From the NCBI GenBank assembly GCA_025934645.1, contig JAICWY010000022.1:1-32578 (forward strand): DNA of 32,578 nt. The letters are read 5' to 3'. Positions 1 through 8,448 of the stretch are shown here, one piece after another (position 1 is the stretch's first letter; each line of letters begins with the position of its first letter). The translations under genes were made by a program, and so were the position numbers. This stretch comes from Vulcanimicrobiia bacterium. GTDB lineage: Bacteria; Vulcanimicrobiota; Vulcanimicrobiia; Vulcanimicrobiales; Vulcanimicrobiaceae. Under the pieces are notes generated by a model, which worked only from the letters and a program-made list of their open reading frames with translations, was not told the DNA's origin and searched no databases.

Positions 1-1
1 A

Positions 2-142
2 GAGCTTGCCGCCGAAGTGCCGCTGGGCTACGTCGGCAAGCCGGAAGAGGTCGCGGGCATCATCGCCTTCTTTGCGAGCGATGCGGCGAACTACGCGAAC
101 GGCGCCACGATCGACGTGAACGGCGGCAGTTACGTGCGCTAG
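2..142 (+). CDS. Short-chain dehydrogenase/reductase (SDR), C-terminal end only
   Basis: The first 46 codons visible encode the end of an SDR-family oxidoreductase; the gene starts before the window. The tail reads GKPEEVAGIIAFFASDAANY and then NGATIDVNGG, the usual end of classical SDRs, in which the last helix and strand close the Rossmann fold and the G-G turn precedes the C-terminus. Members of the family use NAD(P)H to reduce or oxidise carbonyl and hydroxyl groups. The active-site Tyr-Lys and the cofactor-binding glycines lie outside the window, so the substrate cannot be judged. The stop is TAG. The next gene on the same strand starts 62 bases later. Confidence 0.85.
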   Translation, partial: ELAAEVPLGYVGKPEEVAGIIAFFASDAANYANGATIDVNGGSYVR

Positions 143-204
143 ATCCCTGCCGTGACACCCGTGTGGCATGCGTGGGCGGCATACTCATCCAATAAGGAGC
201 GGGC

Positions 205-3200
205 ATGCAGCGCATCGACGGCCGGCCGGTTTACGCGGCTTCGGATCTCAACGACTATCTCGAGTGCAAACGGCTGACGGAAAACGAGAGTCTGTCCGCG
301 CTGGGCCGCATTGCGCGTCCCGCCGGAGGGACCGACGAGCAAGCCGAGTTGCTGCGCCGCAAAGGCGACGAGCACGAGCGCCGCTATCTCCAGCGTTTGC
401 GCGGCGAGAGCGCGGCGATCGTGGAATTCGGGCGCGCCGAATCCGGTATTGAAGCGTACCGTGAGGCCGAGCAACGCACTCTAGAAGCAATGCGTTCCGG
501 TGCGCACATCATCTATCAGGCAACGTTCTTCGATGGTGAATTCCTGGGTCACGCCGACTTTTTACGACGCGTAGAGGTTCCATCGGATTTGGGCCCGTGG
601 AGTTACGAGGTCATCGATACGAAGCTCGCGCTGCACCCGAAGGCCTATTTCTTGGTGCAGATTTGCAACTACAGCGAGCACGTCGCGCGGCTGCAGGGCT
701 GCATGCCGGAGCGCGGACACATCGTGCTCGGCAACGGCGAAGAGCGGTCGTTCCGGCTGTACGACTATATGGCGTATTACCGCCGGTTGAAGTCGCGCTT
801 TCTTGCATTCGTTTCGGATCCGGCGCTTGCGGCGGAAAACGAAGCGCGAGAATATCCGCTCGAGTGCAAACACTGCGACCTCTGCGGGTGGAATACGGCG
901 TGCGAACGCAAACGCATCGACGACGATCACTTGAGTTTGGTCGCATGGATGCGGCGCGATCAGATCCAAAAATTTGAAGCCGCCGGGATCCGCACCGTCG
1001 CGGGGCTCGCCGCCGCTGCCGATGAGGCGCGTCCGGAAGGCATGAGCCCGGAAACGTTCGTGAAGTTGCGCCGGCAGGCCGGCTTGCAAGTGCACGGACG
1101 CACGATTGGGCCCAAACACGTGCTCGTTGCGCACGACCCGCGAACAGGATTCGGTCTCATGCCGGCGCCCGCGCCGGGCGACGTGTACTTCGACATGGAG
1201 GGCGATCCCATGTTCGAGCCCGCGCGCGGACTCGAATATCTCTTCGGCTGCTGGATGCCCGACGAAGAGCCGCACTTCCGCGGCTTTTGGGGTCTCGATC
1301 GCGCGCAGGAAAAGCGCGCCTTTGAGGACTTCATCGACTTCATCGTCGAGCGGCGGCGCCACTTTCCCACAATGCACGTGTATCACTACGCGAACTACGA
1401 GAAGGCGGCGCTGCGGCGTCTCGCGCAAACGCACAGCACGCGCATCGATGAAGTCGACGAGCTGCTCCGCGGCGAGGTTCTCGTCGATCTGTTCGCGGTG
1501 GTGCGCCAAGCGATCGCGATCTCCGAGGACAGCTACAGCATCAAGCGCTTCGAGCGCTTCTACGGCTTCGAGCGCTCTACCGAAGTCAAGAAGGGTGACC
1601 AGTCCATCGTCATGTTCGAGCGCTGGTGCAGCGAGCGTGACGACGCAATCCTGCGCGATATCGAGAAGTATAACGAGGACGACTGCCGCTCGACATATCT
1701 GCTGCACAAATGGATCCTTGAATTGCGGCCGCACGAGCCGAGCTTCCGGCCGGTGAAGTCGCCGGCGGATCCCTGTCACGCCGAATTCTTCGAGCAATGC
1801 TCGAACTGCCAAAAGCGCCGCAAGGAAGAACGCGACGAGGCGCGCCGCAGCGGGCTGGAACGCGAGCTGCTGGCCCACGTCGCCGCGCCGGAAACCGAAG
1901 GCGAGTACCGCGCCATGGAGGAAGTGCAGCGCGCGCGCTACGTGCTTGGGAATCTGCTCTCGTACCACCGCCGCGAAGCCAAACCGGTGTGGTGGGCTTA
2001 CTACGATCGCGCCGAAAATGTCGATCAGCTGCAAGAGTTCGATAAAGAGGCGTTGGGCGGATTGACGCTGCGCGCGGATATCGAACCGTTCAAAGCCGGG
2101 GCGCGCGACCGCAACTTCGTCTACACGTACGAGTTTCCGGATCAACGCCACAAGATGGAGGCCGGCGCCGATGCGCACGATCCGCTGACGCGCAAGACCG
2201 CCGGCGCCATCATCTCTTTGGACGAGGAGAACAATCTCGTCAAGATCAAGCGCGGCGGCACGCTCCAGGATGCCGCGGCATTACAAGCGTTGATCCCCGG
2301 CGGCGCGATCGGCACCGGCGAGCAGGAAGCCGCGCTGGCGCGCATCGGCGAGGCGTTCTTAAACCGCACGTTGCAGGAGCACTATCCGGCGTCCTACGAT
2401 CTGCTGACCGCGCGCGACCCACGCGTCGCCGGCGCACCACGCGAATTGCAGCCGCAGGCCGTTGACGCCGAAAGCGTCTCCGCGATCGCGCAAGCGCTCG
2501 ATGAAAGCTATCTGTTCGTTCAGGGACCGCCCGGCAGCGGAAAAAGCACGATCGGCTCGCAGGTGATTTGCGATTTGCTGCACGCCGGAAAACGCGTCGG
2601 CGTCCTGAGCACCGGCCATAAAGCGATTCATCATCTGCTGTACAAAGTTGAAAAGTGCATGGCGCAGCGCGGGGATTCGTTTCGCGGCCTATACAAGCAC
2701 AGTGAATCGAGCGGATCCGAATACCGGTCGCTGCTCGCGACGCCGTTCATCGAGTCGACGAAGGAGTCGCAAGCCTTCGACGCGGGTGATTTCGATCTCG
2801 CCGGCGGCACGGCGTGGCTCTTCGCGCGTGAATCACTGACCGGCATGTTCGACTACCTCTTCATCGACGAGGCAGGCCAAGTCTCGCTCGCCGACGCGCT
2901 GGCCGTATCGGCTTGCGCGAAGAATGTCGTGCTGCTGGGCGATCCGTCCCAGCTTTCGCAAGTGAGTCTGGGCACGCATGCGATGCACGGAGACGATTCG
3001 GTGCTCGCGCATCTGCTGGGCGACGCGCAGACGGTGCCGCCGCACCGCGGGATATTTCTGGATCGCTCCTACCGCATGCACCCCGAGATTTGCGCATTCG
3101 TCTCGGATGCGATGTACGATGGCCGTTTGCTACCCGCGGATGAGACGGAGCGGCACGCGGTGCACAGCGGCGGGCTGGACGGCTCGGGTTTGCGGTATCT

Positions 3201-3690
3201 TCCCGTCGAACACAGCGGCAACAGTTCCAGCTCGCGTGAAGAGGCGCAGCGAATCGTCGCAGAGATCCGCGAACTGCTGCGCGGCACCGTAACCGACGAC
3301 GACGGCATCCCCCAAGCACTCTGCGAACGCGACATCATCGTCGTCACGCCGTACAACGCGCAGCGCCGGCTGCTGACCACGGAACTTAAGGCCGCGGGCC
3401 TCGATATCCGCGTGGGAACCGTCGACAAATTTCAAGGACAGGAAGCCGCAGTCGTGTTTTATTCCATGGCAACGTCCAGCGGTGATGAGATCCCGCGCGA
3501 TCCCGAGTTCCTGTTCGAAAAAAACCGCTTCAACGTCGCCGTCTCCCGCGCGCGCGCCATGAGCGTCCTGGTGTGCAGCCCGCGTTTGCTCGACATCGCG
3601 TGCCGCACGCCCGAGCAGATGGCGCTCGTGAATTTGCTTTGCGCGTTCAGCGAGGCGGCGAGTGCGCCGCCAAGGCCTGCGCTTCGATGA
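205..3690 (+). CDS. TM0106-family RecB-like nuclease / RNase H-like exonuclease / SF1 helicase
   Basis: A 1161-residue DNA-processing protein with three parts. Residues about 1-235 form a RecB/Cas4-like nuclease, with H116-x-D118, D138-T-K140 and Q152-x3-Y156. C21 together with C221, C224, C227 and C233 could hold an iron-sulfur cluster, as in Cas4 and AddB. Residues about 325-505 look like a DnaQ/RNase H-like 3'-5' exonuclease (YprB/RNase_H_2 type): D330-x-E332, D428 and YNEDDC at 489-494. Residues about 745-1145 are an SF1 helicase of the Dna2/Upf1 type: Walker A GPPGSGKST at 774-782, FIDEAGQ at 886-892, LLGDPSQL at 910-917, then DRSYRMHPE, VDKFQGQE and NVAVSRAR. The start is fixed by AAGGAG at 194-199, five bases before the ATG. 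DNA repair or end processing is the family-level expectation; a role in defence is possible but nothing nearby supports it. The 3' end overlaps the convergent CDF gene by 44 bases. Confidence 0.9.
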   Translation: MQRIDGRPVYAASDLNDYLECKRLTENESLSALGRIARPAGGTDEQAELLRRKGDEHERRYLQRLRGESAAIVEFGRAESGIEAYREAEQRTLEAMRSGAHIIYQATFFDGEFLGHADFLRRVEVPSDLGPWSYEVIDTKLALHPKAYFLVQICNYSEHVARLQGCMPERGHIVLGNGEERSFRLYDYMAYYRRLKSRFLAFVSDPALAAENEAREYPLECKHCDLCGWNTACERKRIDDDHLSLVAWMRRDQIQKFEAAGIRTVAGLAAAADEARPEGMSPETFVKLRRQAGLQVHGRTIGPKHVLVAHDPRTGFGLMPAPAPGDVYFDMEGDPMFEPARGLEYLFGCWMPDEEPHFRGFWGLDRAQEKRAFEDFIDFIVERRRHFPTMHVYHYANYEKAALRRLAQTHSTRIDEVDELLRGEVLVDLFAVVRQAIAISEDSYSIKRFERFYGFERSTEVKKGDQSIVMFERWCSERDDAILRDIEKYNEDDCRSTYLLHKWILELRPHEPSFRPVKSPADPCHAEFFEQCSNCQKRRKEERDEARRSGLERELLAHVAAPETEGEYRAMEEVQRARYVLGNLLSYHRREAKPVWWAYYDRAENVDQLQEFDKEALGGLTLRADIEPFKAGARDRNFVYTYEFPDQRHKMEAGADAHDPLTRKTAGAIISLDEENNLVKIKRGGTLQDAAALQALIPGGAIGTGEQEAALARIGEAFLNRTLQEHYPASYDLLTARDPRVAGAPRELQPQAVDAESVSAIAQALDESYLFVQGPPGSGKSTIGSQVICDLLHAGKRVGVLSTGHKAIHHLLYKVEKCMAQRGDSFRGLYKHSESSGSEYRSLLATPFIESTKESQAFDAGDFDLAGGTAWLFARESLTGMFDYLFIDEAGQVSLADALAVSACAKNVVLLGDPSQLSQVSLGTHAMHGDDSVLAHLLGDAQTVPPHRGIFLDRSYRMHPEICAFVSDAMYDGRLLPADETERHAVHSGGLDGSGLRYLPVEHSGNSSSSREEAQRIVAEIRELLRGTVTDDDGIPQALCERDIIVVTPYNAQRRLLTTELKAAGLDIRVGTVDKFQGQEAAVVFYSMATSSGDEIPRDPEFLFEKNRFNVAVSRARAMSVLVCSPRLLDIACRTPEQMALVNLLCAFSEAASAPPRPALR

Positions 3691-4573
3691 AGATCTCTTT
3701 CACCTCCGGATAGCGCTGCTGAATCGCGCGCTCCAGCCGGCTAATCGATGCGGGTAGGCCCCCCGCGCTGCCGGCGCCGTCGCGGAAACGCAAATCCAAA
3801 TTAAGCAAAATGCTTTCCGGCGAAAGCTGCATTGTAAGAACACGCTTCACGGCCTCGACGTCGGCGTCTTTTTCGAGAATCGCGCGGATGCCGTCCACCG
3901 TCGCTTTATCGGCTGCTTCGCCCACCAGCAGACTTCGCGTTTTGATAACCAAAAATACTGCCGCGCAGATCAACACCAGGCCGATCAGAATCGATGCGAT
4001 GCCGTCTAGCCGCGCGTGCGGAAAAAGCGATGCCAGCGACGTGCCGAGCACCAGTGCGATGATCAGTCCCGCAATAGCGGCCGAATCTTCCAGCAGCACG
4101 ACAAAGCGGCTCGGATACCGGCTAGCGCGCACCGCTTCCAACAGCGACATTTCCGGCGCATCGCTTCGCAGGGCGCGATAGGAGACGGTCCATGAAACAG
4201 ATTCAAAAGCGAGTGCGACGCCCAGCACGATGTAATTCCACAAAACATTCTCAAGACGGCTGCCTTGAACGATGTGCCGGAGGCCTTCCAAGATCGCCGC
4301 GCCGCCGCCGGCGCCGAAGATCACGACCGCCACGACGAGCGACCAAAAATACGCGTCTTGCCCGTGTCCGAAGGGATGCGTTTCGTCCGGCGGTTTGCGG
4401 GATTGCGTTACGCCGACGAGCAGCAGCGCTTCGTTGCCGGTGTCGACCGTGGAGTGAATAGCCTCCGCCATCATCGAGGCGCTGCCGGTCACGAATGCCG
4501 CGGCATACTTCGCGACCGCGATCGCCAGATTCACGGCGACCGCAACGACGACGGGAAACGGCACCTTGTTCAC
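3647..4573 (-). CDS. Cation diffusion facilitator (CDF) family metal transporter
   Basis: A 308-residue inner-membrane transporter that would export divalent metal ions such as Zn, Fe, Mn or Co by proton antiport. Hydrophobic segments start at about residues 8, 34, 78, 115 and 155. The first metal-site pair is H40-x3-D44 in AEAIHSTVDTGNEA, and HPFGHGQDAYFW at about 66-77 is the conserved loop after TM2. A second acidic pair lies in LLEDSAAIAG. The last 80 or so residues form the usual cytoplasmic domain. The start is GTG, overlapping the stop of the SNF2 gene by four bases (GTGA), so translation is probably coupled. The HxxxD variant of the metal site does not settle the metal. The end runs 44 bases into the convergent nuclease-helicase gene. 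Confidence 0.88.
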   Translation of the reverse strand: MNKVPFPVVVAVAVNLAIAVAKYAAAFVTGSASMMAEAIHSTVDTGNEALLLVGVTQSRKPPDETHPFGHGQDAYFWSLVVAVVIFGAGGGAAILEGLRHIVQGSRLENVLWNYIVLGVALAFESVSWTVSYRALRSDAPEMSLLEAVRASRYPSRFVVLLEDSAAIAGLIIALVLGTSLASLFPHARLDGIASILIGLVLICAAVFLVIKTRSLLVGEAADKATVDGIRAILEKDADVEAVKRVLTMQLSPESILLNLDLRFRDGAGSAGGLPASISRLERAIQQRYPEVKEIFIEAQALAAHSPPR

Positions 4574-6705
4574 GAGAGCAGTTCCTCGACGTCTTCCGGC
4601 CGCAGCTCGATCGACGCGGCGTCACCGCTGTCGAGCAGCGCGCCGGCAAGGTCCGCCTTGCGGGCCTGCAACTGCAGAATCTTCTCCTCAACGGTGCCTG
4701 CCGCGATAAGCTTGTACACGAAGACCGGCTTGTCTTGACCGATGCGGTGCGCGCGATCGGTCGCCTGACGCTCGACCGCCGGATTCCACCACGGATCGTA
4801 GTGGATGACCGTGTCGGCGGCAGTAAGATTCAAGCCTGTTCCTCCGGCGCGCAGACTTATGAGAAATACCGGGACGTTCCCCGCTTGGAATTGCCGGACC
4901 GGTGTTGCGCGGTCGATTGTGGAGCCCACGAGCTCCACGTACGGAATGCCCGCGCGATCCAATTCCGGCTTGATCAGATCGATCATCGAGGTGAACTGCG
5001 AGAACACGAGCGTGCGGCGCCCTTCATCGACGAGTTGCGCGAGGTTCTCGACGAGCCACGTCAGCTTCGCGCTCGAATGCGCGCGAGCCGCGCTCTCCAG
5101 TTTCACGAGGCGCGGATCGCAGCAGACTTGCCGCAGTTTGAGCAATGCGTCGAGCACGGCGATGCGGCTACGCGCGATGCCCAGGCGCTCGATCTCGCGG
5201 CGCACTTCTTCGTTTACCGCCAAGCGCACCGACTCGTACAGATCGCGCTGATCCGACGGCAACTCGACGCGCTCGACGATCTCCGTCTTCTCCGGCAACT
5301 GCAATTGCACGTCGCCTTTCGTCCGGCGAAGCACGAACGGCCGGATGCGACGCGAGAGCGCTTCCCGGCGCTCTACGGAGCCTTCTTTTTCGATCGGCAC
5401 TCGGAACACTCGCGTAAAATGCCGCTGATCGTAGAGCGCCTGCGGCATGACGAAGTCGAAGAGCGACCATAACTCGCCGAGGTGATTTTCCATCGGCGTG
5501 CCCGTAAGGCACATACGCTGCGATGCCCGAATCCCCGACGCGGCGCGCGCGACTTTGGATTGCGGGTTTTTGATGGCTTGCGCTTCGTCCAGAATCGCGG
5601 CGTGCCAATCGCGCTCGCCGAAGAACTCGTCGCGCGCCAAAAGCGCGTACGTCGTAATCGCGACATCGCATCCGCCTAGATCGGCGTAATAGCGCTTACG
5701 CTGCGGCCCGTGCAATGCGACCACTCGCAGCTCGGGCGCGAAGCGTTCGATCTCCGCGAGCCAATTCGGGACCAAGCTGGTGGGCACGACCAGAAGCGCC
5801 GGATGCTCCATGCGGTCCGCTTCTTTCTCGCGCAAGATGTGCGCGATCGCCTGAACGCTCTTGCCGAGGCCCATGTCGTCCGCCAGAATGCCGCCGCAAT
5901 CGTATGCGCGCAGCACCTGAAGCCAGCGGTAACCTTCGAGCTGATACGGACGAAGCGTCGCGCGCAACCCGGCGGGAATGGGCGCGTCCGGCACGCCGTC
6001 GCCGCCGGCCAAATGCTGCGCCAGGCGGCGCAGGCTCTGGGCCGTCGCACCTCGCGCCTGCAAGTCGGGCAGCGACTGTGCGGCGCCGAGCGCGGCAAGC
6101 CGGTTCAATCGCGCGATGCCGCGCTCGCTCAGATTCGGATCGTCGTGCAACTCCACGAGCGTCTGAAGCACGCCGCGGATGCGATCCATCGGCAGTACGA
6201 TCACACGATCCCCGTAGCGCGCGTACGTTACGTCGCCCTGCGGCAGAACTCCACGGTCCATGGCGCGCAAAACATCGACAACCAGCGGCAGCAGCGGCAC
6301 GCGCTGACCGTCGATCTCAACCCCTAGATCCAAATCGAACCAATCGCCGCCGCGCTCTTCCAGCGATGCGTCCCATACCGCATGCGCCGTGCTGAGATCG
6401 AGGTACAGTTCGTCCAGGCTCGGGTCGATTTCGACTCGCCAGCCGCTCCGCGCCAATTTGGGAACGCCTTCATGGCGGAAACGCGCCCAGGTAATCGCCT
6501 GCGCGTCCGCACGCGGAAGCCCGGCTTGCGTAAGAGCCTCCCGCGCAAGCGCTTCCGCTTGCGGATCGGGCGCCTCACCGCCGTAATCGAAACTCAGTTC
6601 GGCAATGCCGACGCGCTTGGAGACGCGGACCGGCGGGCTTCCCTTGCGGTTGCCGTAATCGATGCGCTGCTCGATTCGCGTGCCGATCCGGAGAACCGGA
6701 ATCAT
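4570..6705 (-). CDS. SNF2-family DEAD/DEAH helicase-like ATPase
   Basis: A 711-residue SWI2/SNF2-type ATPase that would translocate on double-stranded DNA and remodel protein-DNA complexes. Residues about 1-240 are the region usually found ahead of the motor in bacterial SNF2 proteins. The motor follows: LRPYQLEGYRWL at about 251, Walker A ADDMGLGKS at 275-283, DEAQ at 373-376, LTGTPMEN at 400-407, and, in the second RecA lobe, LVFSQFTSM, LRAGGTGLNL and ATDRAHRIGQ. Many bacterial relatives are longer and carry an N-terminal SWIM zinc finger, which this one lacks. The ATG comes one codon after the stop of the 80-residue gene upstream, in the same frame. The CDF transporter overlaps its end by four bases. 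Confidence 0.9.
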   Translation of the reverse strand: MIPVLRIGTRIEQRIDYGNRKGSPPVRVSKRVGIAELSFDYGGEAPDPQAEALAREALTQAGLPRADAQAITWARFRHEGVPKLARSGWRVEIDPSLDELYLDLSTAHAVWDASLEERGGDWFDLDLGVEIDGQRVPLLPLVVDVLRAMDRGVLPQGDVTYARYGDRVIVLPMDRIRGVLQTLVELHDDPNLSERGIARLNRLAALGAAQSLPDLQARGATAQSLRRLAQHLAGGDGVPDAPIPAGLRATLRPYQLEGYRWLQVLRAYDCGGILADDMGLGKSVQAIAHILREKEADRMEHPALLVVPTSLVPNWLAEIERFAPELRVVALHGPQRKRYYADLGGCDVAITTYALLARDEFFGERDWHAAILDEAQAIKNPQSKVARAASGIRASQRMCLTGTPMENHLGELWSLFDFVMPQALYDQRHFTRVFRVPIEKEGSVERREALSRRIRPFVLRRTKGDVQLQLPEKTEIVERVELPSDQRDLYESVRLAVNEEVRREIERLGIARSRIAVLDALLKLRQVCCDPRLVKLESAARAHSSAKLTWLVENLAQLVDEGRRTLVFSQFTSMIDLIKPELDRAGIPYVELVGSTIDRATPVRQFQAGNVPVFLISLRAGGTGLNLTAADTVIHYDPWWNPAVERQATDRAHRIGQDKPVFVYKLIAAGTVEEKILQLQARKADLAGALLDSGDAASIELRPEDVEELLS

Positions 6706-6708
6706 GCG

Positions 6709-6951
6709 TTATTCGTTCGCGCGAAGAGCCATCCAGAACGCGGGCGATTCCGCGATCCACCGGGGCACGTTGCCTTTGCGGATCGCCAGACGCTCCACGG
6801 CGTCGCGGCCCATCAAGCGCACTCCCACGCGCGCGACGACGCTCGAAGCCTTCGCGTCGTCGATGCCGCGCGCGACGCGGAACCCGGCGTACGCCGTAAG
6901 GCCTGCGTACGCCAGCACAGCGAGAAGCACGAGAATCAATAAGGGCCGCAT
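6709..6951 (-). CDS. Small protein with N-terminal membrane segment, unknown function
   Basis: An 80-residue protein I do not recognise. Residues 3-28 are strongly hydrophobic (LLILVLLAVLAYAGLTAYAG), giving a single membrane anchor or an uncleaved signal, followed by a basic, soluble stretch of about 50 residues ending in FWMALRANE. No clear Shine-Dalgarno sequence precedes the ATG. It lies 30 bases after the 110-residue gene and one codon before the SNF2 gene, all on the same strand, so it is probably translated as part of that operon. It is in the same frame as the SNF2 gene, separated only by TAA and CGC. Existence of the gene is likely but not certain. Confidence 0.5.
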   Translation of the reverse strand: MRPLLILVLLAVLAYAGLTAYAGFRVARGIDDAKASSVVARVGVRLMGRDAVERLAIRKGNVPRWIAESPAFWMALRANE

Positions 6952-6981
6952 AACCGGGGAACGGTTCGCCGTCAGAGGCCG

Positions 6982-7314
6982 TTACGCCCCTTCGACGTCC
7001 GGATGCGTTTGCAAATCGCGCAGATCCGAATAGACGTCGGCGCTGTTGCGGATGTCGCGGCGGATTTGACGATCGACTGCATCGGGCAGCCGGTGCTGCT
7101 TGAGATACTCGAAAATACGGTCGCGTTCGATCGTGTGCGCGCGCGGCGCGGAGCGCGCGAAGCGGAACACGAATTGGCGGCCGTCTTCATCGTACTCGGT
7201 TGCGGATGGCGCGGCCGCCGGCGGCGAGTCGTCCGGCAGAATGACGCGGATGCGAAACGGATTCGTCCAAGCGATGCTCCCGCGTACGGTTTTCACGCTT
7301 CCGAACAGTTTCAT
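6982..7314 (-). CDS. Hypothetical protein, 110 residues
   Basis: A soluble protein starting MKLFGSVKTVRGS that I cannot assign. It has a short N-terminal beta-like part (FRIRVILPDD), a flexible Pro/Ala-rich stretch, a strand-like RQFVFRFARSAP and then a charged helical half (RDRIFEYLKQH, RQIRRDIRNSADVYSDLRDL). There is no signal peptide or membrane segment. The open frame runs 25 codons further upstream, but the start at 7314 is preferred because AAGGGGGA on the minus strand (7323-7330) lies at normal distance from this ATG. It is the second gene of the minus-strand string that runs from the papain-like protein to the CDF transporter. Confidence 0.65.
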   Translation of the reverse strand: MKLFGSVKTVRGSIAWTNPFRIRVILPDDSPPAAAPSATEYDEDGRQFVFRFARSAPRAHTIERDRIFEYLKQHRLPDAVDRQIRRDIRNSADVYSDLRDLQTHPDVEGA

Positions 7315-7351
7315 AAGTAGCGTCCCCCTTGATCGCTTTCTTATATACCCA

Positions 7352-7951
7352 CTATCCGCCCGCACCCTCGAAGAGCCGCCGAACGGCACCGGCTATTCGT
7401 TGCAGTTTTAGTAAGTGAAAATGCAGATGCCATGGGCGGCGCCACGGCGGGCACCAGGGCTGCGCCGATTGCAAATCCGGCGGCAGCTGATCGGGCACGC
7501 CTGGCTCCGCGGTCCATTCCAATTCCTTGACGGCGCTCCGGCGGCCGTGCATAGCGTGAAACCAGCTTTTCGGAAACCAGTGCATCAGCGGCGCGGGGAG
7601 CTGCTTTGCGCCAAAAGCGCGCAGCACGTCATACACGTCGTCTTCGCAATTCCGGTGAATGACCCGGTAGGCTTCACGCTCGATCCAGAGCATGGTCCGG
7701 TAGGCCGCGAGCGCGTTCGCGCGCTCCACGTCGATGACTTTTACATCGTCGTACGCGCGCTTGCGCATCGGATCGCGCGGATTCTCGCACCGCGCCTGCC
7801 AGTACCCCATGTTTTTAGCGGGCGTGAAGATGTGGCCGCTGTGGTTCTCTACGGAACCGGCCATGCTGTAACCGCCGCCGGCCTCAAAGGCCCAGCCGAC
7901 GTGGCCCGCGCCATCCCCGCTGTGGTAACGCACGAAGACCGCCGCTTTCAT
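7352..7951 (-). CDS. Putative LRAT/NlpC-like permuted papain-fold protein
   Basis: A 199-residue protein without a signal peptide. Two places recall the circularly permuted papain fold of LRAT/NlpC-like proteins: a histidine early in a beta-rich section (GAGHVGWAFE, H17) and a later Asn-Cys-Glu ahead of a helix (HRNCEDDVYDVLRAFG, C102), like the NCE motif of LRAT enzymes. If so, H17 and C102 would be the catalytic pair of an acyltransferase, amidase or peptidase. This is motif reasoning only; no family is firmly recognised. The C-terminal 50 residues are rich in Trp, Pro and His (QPWCPPWRRPWHLHFHLL), which is unusual. It is the first gene of the minus-strand string, 37 bases before the 110-residue gene, and is divergent from the cupredoxin gene. 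Confidence 0.55.
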   Translation of the reverse strand: MKAAVFVRYHSGDGAGHVGWAFEAGGGYSMAGSVENHSGHIFTPAKNMGYWQARCENPRDPMRKRAYDDVKVIDVERANALAAYRTMLWIEREAYRVIHRNCEDDVYDVLRAFGAKQLPAPLMHWFPKSWFHAMHGRRSAVKELEWTAEPGVPDQLPPDLQSAQPWCPPWRRPWHLHFHLLKLQRIAGAVRRLFEGAGG

Positions 7952-8023
7952 ACCGCACTCTTTCCCGCCGCTTTAGACTTTCTTTATCTCCGCCCACTAC
8001 GTTTGAACGAAAGGAGGCAGACG

Positions 8024-8425
8024 ATGACCAAATTCGTGGTAGTCCTTTGCGCGCTCGGCGCATTTTTGCTCTTCGGCGAGCTGTCCTTCGGGCCGCTCGG
8101 CGCCGCGAACGGACCCGCCGCCACGGTGCACATGAAGGGCGCGACGTTCGATCCGGCCGACGTCTCCGTTGCCGAAGGGCAGACGGTCGAGTTCGTCAAC
8201 GACGACGACGCGCCGCACACCGTGACGGCCGGTAACAACGCGTTCGACTCGGGCAATCTCGAGCCGGGCCACAGCTGGAGCCACACTTTCACGAAGGCCG
8301 GCACGTTCGCGTACGGGTGCACGTACCACTCTTGGATGCACGGGACCGTGAAGGTTCTACCTATGGCTCAAAATGTCCGATCTTCGGCGCGGCCGGCACT
8401 GTTTGGAGCCGTCGTCTTCCCGTAA
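8024..8425 (+). CDS. Cupredoxin (plastocyanin/amicyanin-like blue copper protein)
   Basis: A 133-residue exported small copper protein for electron transfer. Residues 1-28 are a signal peptide or anchor (MTKFVVVLCALGAFLLFGEL). The mature part has the cupredoxin pattern: FDPADVSVAEGQTVEFVN at about 42-59, the first copper ligand in APHTV (H65), and C99, H102 and M105 in YGCTYHSWMHGTV. The spacing C-x2-H-x2-M is the short ligand loop of amicyanin-like proteins. After the usual end at VKVLP there are 20 more residues, basic and then hydrophobic. The start at 8024 is set by AAGGAGG at 8011-8017; the much longer open frame upstream is antisense to the papain-like gene. Oxidation of small substrates or respiratory electron transfer are both possible. 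Confidence 0.88.
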   Translation: MTKFVVVLCALGAFLLFGELSFGPLGAANGPAATVHMKGATFDPADVSVAEGQTVEFVNDDDAPHTVTAGNNAFDSGNLEPGHSWSHTFTKAGTFAYGCTYHSWMHGTVKVLPMAQNVRSSARPALFGAVVFP

Positions 8426-8448
8426 CCTAGCTGCAGGAGGACAACGCA

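Noticed and set aside
562-2178. A 538-codon minus-strand open frame opposite the helicase-nuclease gene
   Set aside because: It is the mirror of a well-supported gene with catalytic motifs in order, and shows only codon-bias composition.
205-7951. Helicase-nuclease plus SNF2 ATPase as a known anti-phage system
   Set aside because: They are convergent, not one operon, and no methyltransferase, PLD-type nuclease or other marker of a named system is present.
7415-8023. N-terminal extension of the cupredoxin frame
   Set aside because: It is antisense to the papain-like gene, and a perfect AAGGAGG plus signal peptide mark the start at 8024.
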